Source of the DNA: Neoarius graeffei
Taxonomy: Eukaryota; Chordata; Actinopteri; Siluriformes; Ariidae
Reading direction: 5' to 3'
Assembly (NCBI RefSeq): GCF_027579695.1
Contig: NC_083571.1
Span: forward strand, 38,390,943 to 38,454,942
DNA length: 64,000 nucleotides
The notes under the pieces are model-generated. The model saw only the letters and a program-made list of their open reading frames with translations, had not been told where the DNA came from and made no database searches. Numbering within the stretch: position 1 is the first letter of the stretch; the number at the start of each line of letters is the position of its first letter. The translations under genes and the position numbers were made by a program. Positions 1 to 17,570 of the stretch are shown one piece after another.

Positions 1-360
1 CACTCCAAATCCAGCTGCCTTGATGTCAAGCTTACCATTATGTTTCAATTTGAAACCAAGAAACTGGGGCTCATTTGAGGAAGCGAACGGTATTTTACGT
101 CGCTGCAAATGTAACAATAGCGATTCGCGTGCCAGTTCTCTGACAGCTGTGTCATCATTGTTTAGCATGTTGATAAGATGAACTATTCTCGTAGAAGTGT
201 ACACCCATTCCACGATCAGGACACCTAGGCCCCCGTCTCTGCGTGATTGGAAAATAATGTCCCGTGTTGTGTGACTATTTAGTCCAATCCATTTTCTTAC
301 CAGCCTCACAGTTTCATTGTTTAACATTGCCAGCGTATTTTGGGCAATATGGACATTGGA
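1..360 (-). mobile_element. R2/NeSL-like LINE fragment, C-terminal part of ORF
   Basis: Read on the minus strand, a single frame stays open from about 360 off the left edge. It contains VRKWIGLNSHTTRDIIFQSR followed by RDGGLGV, which resembles the region just after the reverse transcriptase core in R2/NeSL-type non-LTR retrotransposons (a hydrophobic block, then GGLG). The downstream C-terminal part, where these LINEs carry a zinc knuckle and endonuclease, lies outside the window. The fragment stops abruptly at 360 against LTR-derived sequence, so its 5' side was cut off by rearrangement. Family assignment rests on this one motif block and is moderate; other LINE clades remain possible. Confidence 0.5.
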
Positions 361-452
361 AATTAGACACAAGTGTAACTCATCACACATTACCTGCCTG
401 TTCAAACTGACGCCTCACTCTTCACAGCCAACACTTAACCACACCCTTGCTG

Positions 453-505
<53 letters not shown>

Positions 506-711
506 AGGAGGAGCAATTTAATACAGTGCAGGAGTCAGACCCTCATTACAGCGCATGCATTCATCCTCATTCACCTCAGTTATCAGGACTGTACATGACC
601 CAGTGGGGAAGTACTTCCTTCTAATGCTCAAGTAATGATCTGTGTGTTTTCCCCACTCCAGATACATGCTCTGATGATGGACTCTCTCACTGGGAAGGAG
701 GAAAAGCTGCC
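361..711. repeat. Direct repeat copy 1 (LTR end, (CA)n, unique tail)
   Basis: This segment is nearly identical to 1457-1826. Each copy starts in the end of a Gypsy LTR (the block AATTAGACACAAGTGTAACT), runs through a (CA)n tract (about 451-501 here), then has about 200 bp of non-LTR sequence with a splice-acceptor-like TTTTCCCCACTCCAG near 646-660. The copies diverge at the last shared GAAAAGCTGCCA. The arrangement looks like a local tandem duplication that carried LTR debris with it. Confidence 0.75.
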
Positions 712-1005
712 ACTAAACCTAGCAGACTTTTATAACACTAAAATCCAACCAAGGCCAGTGTCTCTTAGGCCAGTAGCTTGTTCTGTAGGGTGTGCAGTTT
801 GGCTGAAAGCTTTAAGCCTTCAGTATCCACTAGAATATTCTGAAATGCCTCAAATGTGTACTTTAGCTCTTTGGGGTAGCTGAGGTTCAGTGTGTAGGTC
901 AGGCCAAGAAGAGTGGTACATACCCGGGCTACATTTCACACACCACTGATCACCCTGACACCCTCCAGGACGATTCCAACATCTTCTGGACTGTCAGCTG
1001 CTTAA
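712..1005 (-). pseudogene. Fragment of a fish multicopy protein (SAMD3-like C-terminus?), copy 1
   Basis: This stretch is about 95% identical by eye to 6556-6848. On the minus strand the intact reading in the other copy gives LGLTYTLNLSYPKELKYTFE, which resembles the C-terminal end of large, repeated teleost proteins annotated as sterile-alpha-motif 3-like. I recall that similarity from memory only. This copy has no start codon of its own and abuts Gypsy internal sequence at 1006, so it is a dispersed gene or transposon fragment and not a working gene. Confidence 0.4.
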
Positions 1006-1548
1006 CCAGCTGCAGAGCAATGCTGGCTTCAGGAGTGACCAGTGGAGTACCCGCAGACTGGACCCAGCTCCGCATCACCTACCGGTCCTTCGCCTGGATC
1101 TCGAGCATGGCCTGGATGCACTGCACCTCTTCATTGGACAGGCTGAGTAGCTCTTGGTGCTGGCCTTGGAGATGAACTGTGAGGGTCTGGAGGAGCTGGT
1201 GTGGACTCCGCGGTGGCATTCATTCCTTAGTCCCACGTTTTGGTACCAATGTAACAACTTTGTGGGAATGGGCAATGAGGAACTTGAGACAGGCGCTGCA
1301 ATTCGAGGTACATTTTAACTTTTATTGTCATTTTTCAGTGACTTTTACAATTATGGTACAGTAGAAACACACACATGCAATGTGGTGACACAGCACTCTC
1401 GCTCTTTCCTGGCTGTCTGAAAGACACACCGAGACACATGTTAATAGACAGCCAGAAATTAGACACAAGTGTAACTCATCACACATTACCTGCCTGTTCA
1501 ACCTGACTCCTCACTCTTCACAGCCAACACTGAACCACACCCTCGCTG

Positions 1549-1553
<5 letters not shown>
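1006..1553 (-). mobile_element. Ty3/Gypsy fossil: LTR plus start of internal region
   Basis: On the minus strand an LTR of about 303 bp (1553 to 1251) begins TGTGGCAGCGAGGGTGTGG and ends TTGTTACA. It is followed by a primer-binding-site-like stretch (1249-1232) and the first part of a gag-like frame. The fragment ends at 1006 where an unrelated repeat begins. LTR start and length match the other Gmr1-type Gypsy elements in this window, but the primer site looks different from the tRNA-Phe type. It is a broken remnant with only one end present. Confidence 0.65.
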
Positions 1554-1620
<67 letters not shown>

Positions 1621-1826
1621 AGGAGCAGTTTAATACAGTGCGGGAGTCAGACCCTCATTACAGCGCATGCATTCATCCTCATTCACCTCAGTTATCAGGA
1701 CTGTACATGACCCAGTGGGGAAGTACATCCTTCTAATGCTCAAGTAATGATCTGTGTGTTTTCCCCACTCCAGATACGTGCTCTGATGATGGACTCTCTC
1801 ACTGGGAAGGAGGAAAAGCTGCCAGC
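1457..1826. repeat. Direct repeat copy 2 (LTR end, (CA)n, unique tail)
   Basis: Second copy of 361-711, with a longer (CA)n tract (about 1551-1613). It continues rightward into sequence absent from copy 1 (CAAGCTGGACAGGACTCC onward). Because it runs unbroken from the LTR at 1251-1553, this copy is probably the source and 361-711 the derived one. Confidence 0.75.
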
Positions 1827-2454
1827 AAGCTGGACAGGACTCCAGCCCTGCATCCCTTACTGTAGAACACGCCCCCCTGCTTCACACCTCTGGATCCACT
1901 ACAGCTCCCCTGCCATGCTCACTGCACAACCTCACTCAGTGAAGGAAAGAATAAAAATCCCACCCGTTTTGCACCTCACACCTGTTGTCATGTGTCTGCC
2001 ACTGTTATGAGGGATCCCTCACTATATATCTATATATGACTCTCACAGCATGGTCTTTCATGTGCTAGTTCTTACTTATCATGTGTGTAGCTGTAGAGTG
2101 TATGTTGATAAATCCTACACATTCTAAACTGCTCTGTTTGTGCATGGTTACACTCACTTATATAAAGTCACACACCCCCAAATTGCCATTTATAGTAAAA
2201 TCCTTTCTTTATGAGGGATATTATAGTTACATATGTGTGATCTATTACCCCAGTTACATTCAGGAAACCTGTGATGGTGTTCTTCATCATTGGTGTCCTT
2301 TGCACCGCTGTAATGGAATATATTTCAGTGTAGGTGATAGGAAAGTGATTTGAAAGCATGCAGTTGGGGATGCACTGAAACCACTTTTTCACACAAAGAA
2401 TGCGTTCAAGTATTTATGTGTGTACTTGCTGATAACAAGTATCGACATGAGTAT
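1827..2454. other. No recognised gene
   Basis: A moderately AT-rich stretch with only short chance reading frames on both strands. I see no repeat partner elsewhere in the window and no splice or coding signature worth naming. Confidence 0.5.
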
Positions 2455-2728
2455 TTAACCCTTTGATGCAAAACATATGCACACCCCTTCTAATGCACAA
2501 CATGGGTCAAAAATGACCCACATTCATTTTCCAGGTTATTTGATGCTGACTGAGTTTTTCTTTGCTCTATCTTTTGAAATCAATTTATTTTATGATTGAA
2601 TATTCCAAGTATTCTTTAAATATCTTGTTTTTAATTACCACAAATCATTAATTTATTTTTTTTTCTTTCCTACTTTATGAACAAAAATAATTTTTATATT
2701 ACTATACATAGGTCATCCAAGTGTGATT

Positions 2729-2868
2729 TAAAATTAAATGTCTTAATACTATAATAATAATTTGTTTCAAGTTATTATTATAGTATTAACTTGAAACAAA
2801 TTATTATTATAGTATTAAGACATTTAATTTTAAATGTCTTAATACTATAATAATAATTTGTTTCAAGT
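2729..2868. repeat. Three-armed palindrome inside the piggyBac-like element
   Basis: The block AAATGTCTTAATACTATAAT followed by AATAATTTGTTTCAAGT occurs forward, then in reverse complement (about 2772-2826), then forward again (about 2830-2868). Any two neighbouring arms can form a long AT-rich hairpin. It may be a small MITE that duplicated in place, or a replication-slippage product. Confidence 0.8.
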
Positions 2869-3513
2869 AATTACTTTAGCAGTGAATGGGGCCAGTTATT
2901 TATTTATTAACTATGTAGTTAGCTAAGCCAACTACAATAAAATTAGCTAACTAAAGTAGAATATGTCAACAGCTCGGTAGCTAATAGTAATTACTTGTAA
3001 CTTTCTGACAAGTAATCTACTCACCCTCAAGGTAACCTAAACATCATCAAATTTTTTCTAAGGTAATGTTAGAACAATTGAAAAACATTACTTACATGTA
3101 TTAGATGGGCAAAGGGCGCTGTGCTGAGCTGTGAAATGTCTGACAAGCACAATTCACAGTTCCCACCAAACGCTGGAGTAAACGCACAGGGCCGTCGACA
3201 GGGGGGGACAACCGGGTATTTTGTCCCGGGCCCAAGCATAAGGGGGGGCCCAGAACTGGTCCCTCATGAAGATGCCATTAATCATTCTGTTTCATTTCAA
3301 AATGTGTTGATTTGGGGGAAGAAAAATGTGCTATATTTGCATTCAATGAATGATTTCTGGTTCTTTTCCCTTTACTGTCTTCGAAAATAGATTCAAGAAC
3401 CCACCTACCACCCCTAATGCAGAAATGGTTTGGTCTTTGATTAAGGCGCCAAATAACACGGCACTATTCCATCATAACGCTTCGACAATAAGCGTGCGAG
3501 CCCGTTTGCCAAC

Positions 3514-3650
3514 ATGCACAAGTCAGGAGCAAAGAAAAGAAAAGAGAAAAAGAGATGAAGAAGCCAAGAGCCTCAGGGGCTCACTGCATAGATATTTTAG
3601 AAAAGATTCAGATGATGTAGTGGGGCAGCTGAGCCAGGTAAGACACAGAT
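3514..3650 (+). pseudogene. hAT transposase N-terminal remnant
   Basis: The start MHKSGAKKRKEKK is followed, after a one-base frame slip in the A-rich stretch, by RDEEAKSLRGSLHRYFRKDS. From memory this lysine-rich start leading into LHRYF is typical of fish hAT proteins annotated as zinc finger MYM-type protein 1-like. A splice-donor-like GGTAAG follows at about 3636. The frame slip and loss of the downstream coding region make it non-functional. Confidence 0.65.
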
Positions 3651-4557
3651 AACTTTTTTCCAGCCCCATAATGTAACCCCAGCACGCGCGACGTGCCATT
3701 CATAATTATAAAGTAGGGGATAGCAGGGTACACTGAGTGAACACTGAAATGCACAGGGCATTGAATTATTTCATAAACATATCGGTTTAATAACACTGTG
3801 TTGCATATATCTCAATGAAGCAAAGAATAGCACATTGGCCCGCAATCATATCCAAATGTTTTAGGCACGCTTGCTGAGCTGCGCTGAGCTGGACTCCGGT
3901 TAGCTGATAGCCCGTGGAACGCTGCCTCTTGTTAATTAAACCTTATTTTGTTGGAAATCATCCCATGTAGATACGACGGAATGTGAAATTGCCAGCTAGA
4001 TAGAGTTTAATGTAACGAATGGGCTATAAATGGGGTGTTTTGGTTAGTCTGTTGCAAAACATTAAACTTTCGCTTAGACTGGATACTCTTCAAACAATTC
4101 CCTTGCTCAAGCGAAAAATGATAGGCCTGTATGAAAAGCGCAATTAATGAAAGTAGCCTAATAAGCCCTAAATGAATAAAACAACCTCTGTTTTATTGTT
4201 GTTGCTTACACGTTAAGATTTTGAAATCTTCTCGGTCCAGTTCTATATCCAGGGAACGTTGTAATCCTTTTGGTTTATCCGTAATAAACGTGTCAGCCCC
4301 CAGGTCAGATAGGCTAATGTTATGTGGTTGGGAGGGTGTCAATTTTTTTTGTAACATTCTAAATCGAGTACAGAAAGGACGTTTATGAAAAACAAGACAA
4401 AAAAATGCACTGAAAAACTCACTGTACACATCACTAGTGGTGATGCTTCTATGTTCAGATTTTGGGAAAGCCATAACTCCGTTCTCATTGAGGCCCAGTT
4501 CCATCCCGTAAACAATCATTTTGGTTTATCAACTACCTGCGCTCAAACATGTCACAG

Positions 4558-4680
4558 GAGAGGCTCAATGGGCTGGCTATGCTCTCTATAGAGCGCGAAC
4601 TTGCAAAGAAGCTGGACTTCAATGACCTTATTGACGACTTTGCCACAGTAAAAGTCCGGCGCATTGCATTTCGCACCTGA
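4558..4680 (+). pseudogene. hAT transposase C-terminal dimerisation remnant
   Basis: The frame ERLNGLAMLSIERELAKKLD continues with FNDLIDDFATVKVRRIAFRT and a stop at 4678-4680. The RLNGLAMLSIE block is the last helix region of the hAT dimerisation domain. It pairs with the N-terminal piece at 3514 as the two surviving ends of one transposase, with about 0.9 kb of unrelated or decayed sequence between them. Confidence 0.7.
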
Positions 4681-5375
4681 ATAGTTGCAGACTAAGGAAA
4701 TGTTCAAACTGTAAATATGTTGAAATAAAATGGTTGACTGTTATAATGGGCTTGGAATACCTGTTATTTAAGGGTTGGAGTGAATGGAGACTGTGAAAAG
4801 AGGGGTTAGGTGTGGGTGGTTGCTGTGTGGCGATGTGCGTGCGCGCGTATGTGTGTGTGTGTGGGGGGGCCCACTCAGATTATTTTGTCCCGGGCCCAGC
4901 CAAAGCTGTCAACGGCCCTGTAAACGCATGCGGGTCGTTTCTGACCCATGTGTGTAAACTTGATGTAGAATTACAAAAGCTGTGCTTGTTCATAACTTAA
5001 GAAAGGAAAAATAAAAATGATGATTTGTGCTAAACAAAAACAAGATATTTACTGCATATTTGGAAAAGTAAATGACAAAATGAATTTATTTCAAAAGTAT
5101 ATCATAGAAACACTCAGCCATACATGAAATACAACCTGGAAAATGAATGCAGGTCATTTTTGACCCATGTTGTGCATTAGAAGGGTAATGATACAAAAAG
5201 GGTTTTTATTCAAAAAGTAAGAAAGGTAAAATAAAATAAGGATGTATGATGATCAAAAACAAGTTAATTGAGGAATACCTTGAATACTGAATGATGGAAT
5301 TAATTTATTGCAAAGATATAGAAGATAAAAACCAGCCGGGTCACTTTTGACCCATGTTTTGCATCAAAGGGTTAA

Positions 5376-5925
5376 AACACTATTTCTACTTTACAAACTT
5401 AAGCTGGTGATTAAACATTTACTGAATCCTGTCAGGTGTGGAGCAAACATATTTAATGTTGACAAAGGTCTCAAGTGCAGTTGTTTGTTCTTCTGAGGAG
5501 ATACACTGCCCAGGAAATTTAAGACTGATATGATCAGCAGTAGCCATTGGTTGTGTACAAAAGTGCCTTCATGGTGCTTTTCTATTCATCGTCATCAAAA
5601 AGGCCACCCTATATTGGATAATTACTGGGCCTGGGAAAACCTGTTTCAATGGGAAAGGGCCAGACCCATTTTGCATTGTCAATCTGGGTCTGATTATACC
5701 AGGATAACAACTACCATCAATGTGCAATGAACTGGAAGACAGGTTTTATTTTCTTCATATGTGCTCTGGTTGTTATAATAAAATATAAACAATCATGAGC
5801 ATAAAAAAACCGCACAACAGGAGACAATTTTCAACCAAAAATAATCAACACTTCCTGTGTAAACCAAAAGCCTCCACACTGCCAATGTCTCCACCATTCA
5901 ATTAAACAGAATTAAACTATTTCAG
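5376..5925. other. No recognised gene
   Basis: Between the piggyBac-like element and the next hAT remnant I see no coding or structural signal beyond AT-rich runs. Confidence 0.5.
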
Positions 5926-6400
5926 TCAGCATACAGTGGTGTTGTCGCTAAGAACTAAACATTTTTTGAAAAGTGAGAGGCAGATTCTTTTTGATGAACA
6001 GAATCCTCTCTGCATGATCAGCTGTGAGCCTGTTTCTGTTTCATTCACAATATGTAACGTTGAACTGAACAGCCTTTCGTGGTCAACACTAAACAAGCAC
6101 AACGTAGAGCACAGCGTGGACAGAAGTTTTCGGCCTGCCCCAGGTCTTAAGCATATCATCAAATGCAACTGCAATGGCTCAGCTGGTGTGCGAGCACGGG
6201 AACTGCTTTGGTTGCAGTGTGACTTGGTGAAGAGTAAAATTCACATCAATCCACTGTACGGTTAAACTGAGGAGAGAATTTGGGGATACACTGCAAGTCC
6301 AAATATCACTCATGAAGCTGAAGGCTGAAACATCATGGAACAGGTCGCTAATGTGCTTTTTCACAACATCTAACACCTTTGCTAAAACAGCATCTGTTAG
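5926..6400 (-). pseudogene. hAT (ZBED-type) transposase remnant
   Basis: On the minus strand LDVVKKHISDLFHDVSAFSF, then MSDIWTCSVSPNSLLSLTVQ and WIDVNFTLHQVTLQ, match the catalytic region of ZBED/hAT-Ac transposases, where a conserved Asp-Ile-Trp follows a hydrophobic strand. Downstream, in shifting frames, are AIAVAFDDMLKTWG and other pieces. At least two stops and frame changes interrupt it, so it is dead. No terminal repeats were recognised. Confidence 0.7.
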
Positions 6401-6555
6401 CTAAACAAGCTTACAACCAATTCAGAATTGTGCGTTAAATTAAAAGACAGCATTACTTCACAAACACCACATGCATAGTCTCGAGCTACATATTCCTACA
6501 CTTATCCAAAAACACAAAAATTAAACACAACTTAAAAAAAAAAACTAAATAGACT

Positions 6556-6960
6556 ACTAAACCTAGCAGACTTTTATAACACTAAAATCCAACCAAGGCC
6601 CGTGTCTCTTAGGCCAGTAGCTTGTTCTGTAGGGTGTGCAGTTTGGCTGAAAGCTTTAAGCCTTCAGTCTCCACTAGAATATTCTGAAATGCCTCAAATG
6701 TGTACTTTAGCTCTTTGGGGTAGCTGAGGTTCAGTGTGTAGGTCAGGCCAAGAAGAGTGGTACATGCCCGGGCTACATTTTGCACACTGCTGATCACCCT
6801 GACACCCTCCAGGACGATTCCAACATCTTCTGGACTCTCAGCTGCTGAGGCATCAGTCTTCTTGATGACAGATTTTCATCAAATGCTGTACGACATCCTG
6901 CTGGACTCCGTCATCTTCTGCATCCTGTAAAAATTAGAAATTGCTGTTTTCACGACAACG
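6556..6960 (-). pseudogene. Fragment of a fish multicopy protein (SAMD3-like C-terminus?), copy 2
   Basis: On the minus strand an open stretch reads AAESPEDVGIVLEGVRVISS, VQNVARACTTLLGLTYTLNL, then SYPKELKYTFEAFQNILVET and a stop near 6609. Upstream in the same direction is LSIIGNILAALTTLNGVVVK with stops between. The final helix-rich block resembles the C-terminus of repeated teleost SAMD3-like proteins; I cannot confirm this without a search. The shared part with 712-1005 starts at the same base (CTAAACCTAGCAGAC), which suggests a dispersed repeat with a fixed 3' end. Confidence 0.4.
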
Positions 6961-7204
6961 CCGTTTAGTGTTGTAAGGGCAGCCAAAATGTTCCCAATGA
7001 TGGAAAGCACTTGACCAGAAGGTTTTCACACCTCAGGAATTTTATGGGACCACAGAATGCATTTGATGGTTAAATGCTGCAGAATGATACAATTAATCTG
7101 ACTCCATTAACTTACCAAGTGACCCACAATATAACCAGGCAGTATATAAGCTCATTATGCATAATAGCATGGCCCATGGGGAGTTGTAGGAATGTTTAAA
7201 TAAA

Positions 7205-7581
7205 TCTCATCTCATCTCATTATCTGTAGCTGCTTTATCCTGTTCTACAGGGTCGCAGGCAACCTGGAGCCTATCCCAGCTGACTACGGGCGAAAGGCGG
7301 GGTACACCCTGGACAAGTCGTCAGGTCATCACAGGGCTGACACATAGACACAGACAACCATTCACACTCACATTCACACCTACGGTCAATTTAGAGTCAC
7401 CAGTTAACCTAACCTGCATGTCTTTGGACTGGGGGAAACCGGAGCACCCGGAGGAAACCCACGCCGACACGGGGAGAACATGCAAACTCCGCACAGAAAG
7501 GACCTCGCCGGCCACGGGGCTCGAACCTGGACCTTCTTGCTGTGAGGCGACAGCGCTAACCACTACACCACCGTGCCGCCC
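7205..7581 (-). mobile_element. tRNA-derived SINE (ATGAGATGAG tail), full length
   Basis: In the element's own orientation it starts GGCGGCACGGTGGTGTAGTGG. It has a pol III A box (TGGTGTAGTGG) and B box (GGTTCGAGCCC), a conserved central body (AAAGACATGCAGGTTAGG), and a 3' end GATAATGAGATGAGATGAG. A perfect 13-bp target duplication ATGTTTAAATAAA flanks it (7192-7204 and 7582-7594). This copy is the reference for the other members listed here. Confidence 0.95.
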
Positions 7582-7594
7582 ATGTTTAAATAAA

Positions 7595-8909
7595 TTACCA
7601 GTTTATTAATGCAATAAACAGTAAGCTTCAGCGTTCCCAGTCAAACTGAATGTAAGCTAAAACCAAATGGATCAGTTAAATCATAACAAATAAAAGTGAA
7701 TAAACAGGTTGGATGCCAAATACACCAAATAACCTGATAAATCTGAATGCATGAGGTGGAAGATACCAAACCCACACTGGAAATCACAAACACCCTGAAT
7801 ATGGCATTTAGTTAGTCTCAGGACTCGCACAGGTAAAAAACAATGAGCTCACATGTGATACGAGTGCACAGAACAGCATCCGTAAGCAGAAAACCATTCT
7901 TACAAGGGAGTGTTTCTGCTCCAAAAGCACACAGAACAGTATTCCTGTGCTTGCGTAACAACAACATTTGTACAACTACATTTTTTTACAGTAATATCAG
8001 CCTTGAAATCACTGAAAGAATGAGGATTGTGGTTCTATTTCCTGCTCCTATATGTATGAAAAGTGCCATAAATGTTTGTTTTAAAGGTGCATCTTTCCAA
8101 TGGGCATTCAACTGTTTCATGATTCTTCAGAAGATATCCAACATGATGAAAAAAATCTTTCTCACTTGAAAAAGGGGTGCTACACTGTTGTATCTCGTAA
8201 CGGCTATTACATTTGATAAAAGAAAGATCACAAATGCTTGCATATTAACCTGTACTGAAAAATATATATCTAACCCATGTCAGTGTTCATCGGATGTGTG
8301 AGAAATGCGCAAAATAGGGTACCTCAGGATTAGCTGCAGAATTGTTCAGGCTGTGTCCAACTGACAATGCACATCTGTACAAAGATACAGGCCATATTAG
8401 ACATGTTGCATCAACATGACACTGTTATACAGACGACGTAAATTCAGTATTTTTAAAAGCCAAGAACATGCGCTTAATGTAGCTGCAAACCATCAAAATT
8501 TGAAAGAATACTGATACTGATGAACATTGCGAGCCCATGTGCCTGACTTTAAAAGAGAACAAAAGTGCTTTAACCAGGGTGTAAAAATATTCATTTTAGC
8601 TATTGTTAGCAATGTTTTTGTTGCTAGTCTGAGCTGGCTATGCTTTCCACCCAAGTATAGGTGTCCTATATTGTCATGATCACAACTAGCCCTGAATGAC
8701 ACAGTTAGGCTGGCATCAGCTTTCAAAAAATAAAACAATCAAACTGAATCAAAACCAACCGATGATGAGCCTGAATAAGTCAGCATCGTTCACCATCTAT
8801 ATAGCTAGCTAACGTTAGTCAGCCAATTAAACTAACAATGTAATATTCGCAAGTGATAAATCTGAAAGACAAACAGGTTGCAGATATTTTAATTCTTAGT
8901 TTTACATTT
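7595..8909. other. No recognised gene
   Basis: About 1.3 kb of AT-rich sequence with only short chance frames. I could not link it to any other part of the window. Confidence 0.5.
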
Positions 8910-9271
8910 GGCGGCACGGTGGTGTAGTGGTTAGCGCTGTCGCCTTACAGCAAGAAGGTCCTGGGTTCGAGCCCCGGGGCCGGCAAGGGCCTTTCTGTGT
9001 GGAGTTTGCATGTTCTCCCCGTGTCCGGGTGCTCCGGTTTCCCCCACAGTCCAAAGACATGCAGGTAAGGTTAACTGGTGACTCTAAATTGACCGTAGGT
9101 GTGAATGTGAGTGTGAATGGTTGTCTGTGTCTATGTGTCAGCCCTGTGATGACCTGGCGACTTGTCCAGGGTGTACCCCGCCTTTCGCCCATAGTCAGCT
9201 GGGATAGGCTCCAGCTTGCCTGCGACCCTGTAGAAGGATAAAGCGGCTAGAGATAATGAGATGAGATGAGT
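8910..9271 (+). mobile_element. SINE, same family, full length
   Basis: Complete from GGCGGCACGG to GATGAGATGAG, with a short internal deletion near 9030 (the GTGGGTTTCCTCC part is shortened). TTACATTTG is found on both sides and is probably the target duplication. Confidence 0.93.
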
Positions 9272-9949
9272 ATTACATTTGCAAAGCTTAATTTTTGAAG
9301 CGAACACAAGAAGTACTGGGAGCATGTGGTCTTGACTTCCCTCAGTAACTATACTAGGGCCAAGATTCATTTTTTACAGGGAACCTAAGCATGGAGATGT
9401 GTGATAACATTTCAATTAATTTCAAGCTTGGTTCTTGGGCATTAGATCCTTGATTAGATGGCCTCATTATACCCTCTTTACTGTGCCTTGGGTCATTGTG
9501 AAGTCTTGCCCATTGCATTTGTGCATTTCTAAGTGTGATAGCTCTGTGTTCTGGTGTCTCCTGGTCTCACTGCACATTACACTGTATTTATGGATTTAGC
9601 ACCAGTCAATTTCACTATAAGCAAATTCTCAAAGATGACAGACTGTTTATTCGCCGCTCTGAAGGACATTATATAAGTTACAGACTGACAGTACTCACCA
9701 TCCATCACCTCTGCAATGTCCAAACTCTGGTGCAGATATTGCAACAGATAGTGCAACAGAAATGATCCATTTCCTGATGAATTATGAGCTGAAGGCTTGG
9801 AGTAAACATTCTGCTCCTAAAACACACTCAGTTTGTAGCCATGAGTTTGGTACCTCATGACATTGTTGTCACAAGATACCAAAGTTTTGATTAAATAAAA
9901 AAAATGATCAAAGATAAAACTAATATTTGTCTACAACAAGAGCATCCTT

Positions 9950-9950
<1 letters not shown>
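9272..9950. other. Upstream region of intelectin, nothing else recognised
   Basis: No coding feature seen. The last about 50 bases before 10000 form a (CT)n(CA)n microsatellite that runs into the intelectin promoter. Confidence 0.5.
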
Positions 9951-9952
<2 letters not shown>

Positions 9953-9997
<45 letters not shown>

Positions 9998-10006
9998 ACT
10001 ATAAAA
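9953..10006 (+). promoter_or_regulatory. Intelectin core promoter: microsatellite joined to TATA box
   Basis: A (CT)n tract then a (CA)n tract end directly in CTATAAAAACC, giving a TATA box at 10000-10006. Transcription would start about 25-30 bases later, near 10030, and the first exon ends at a good donor (TTCTG/GTGAGT) at 10108. The repeat occupies the place where proximal factor sites would normally sit. Confidence 0.7.
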
Positions 10007-10029
10007 ACCCTGCTGAAATCCACTTCAGT

Positions 10030-10108
10030 GCCCGACGCTGCTGTTCAACCTTCTGTGTGTAAAATAACTGAAGATCTGAAAACTTCAGGACCAAAACAAC
10101 ACCTTCTG
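10030..10108 (+). other. itln: Intelectin non-coding first exon (5' UTR)
   Basis: The segment between the inferred start site and the donor TTCTG/GTGAGT holds no ATG that opens a useful frame. It joins to the acceptor CCCCACAG at 10480, two bases before the start codon. The 5' limit is inferred from TATA spacing only. Confidence 0.6.
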
Positions 10109-10482
10109 GTGAGTGACACCAATCTCCCTGGGACTGGTTTGGTTTCAGCAAATTTAATTTTTTTTATTTATTCATGGAAAAAAAGAAATAAAATAAAATA
10201 ACCTGTTTAATTCTTTTGGCCTGATAGACACTTAGCAGTGTGTTTAAAAGGCATTATTACAGTTTCTGATGGAATTATTCCACAGAAATATTGCACTTTA
10301 TAAGAACTGATAGTCTATCAAGAACTTTACATAAAATATTGCTGAACTTATGTTGTCTGATTGATAAGAGAGCATATATCTGAATTATATCTGTGTGTAG
10401 ATGCATGAAGCAAACAGTCGCTTGTTATTTACAGCCATTTCTTACTGAGAGTTCTGCATTTGATTTTATTTTCCCCACAGTG

Positions 10483-17570
<7,088 letters not shown>

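Larger units (their letters stand above)
3187..4920 (+). mobile_element. hAT DNA transposon (ZMYM1-like lineage), internally deleted
   Basis: Ends are CAGGGCCGTCGACAG and CTGTCAACGGCCCTG, inverted repeats with one mismatch. The element is flanked by a perfect 8-bp duplication TAAACGCA (3179-3186 and 4921-4928), as expected for hAT. Just inside, both ends carry TTTTGTCCCGGGCCCA in opposite orientation. Only the first and last parts of the transposase remain, so the catalytic core has been deleted. It sits within the piggyBac-like element and is therefore younger than it. Confidence 0.88.
2459..5371. mobile_element. piggyBac-like DNA element with TTAA target sites
   Basis: The element starts CCCTTTGATGCAAAAC and ends with the exact inverse, GTTTTGCATCAAAGGG. 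It is flanked on both sides by TTAA (2455-2458 and 5372-5375), the diagnostic piggyBac target duplication. Subterminal inverted blocks around 2483-2535 and 5130-5187 each contain TGGGTCAAAAATGACCCA or a close variant, and a shorter relative lies near 4930-4950. No transposase frame remains, so it looks non-autonomous. Its middle is occupied by an inserted hAT (3187-4920). Confidence 0.85.

Noticed and set aside
451-501. CRISPR-like or other spaced arrays in the many CA, GT and GAAA tracts
   Set aside because: They are simple microsatellites without unique spacers, as expected in vertebrate DNA.
2168-2392. Open frames in the AT-rich stretch near 2.2 kb, both strands
   Set aside because: No recognisable motif, composition typical of non-coding DNA, and overlapping frames on both strands.
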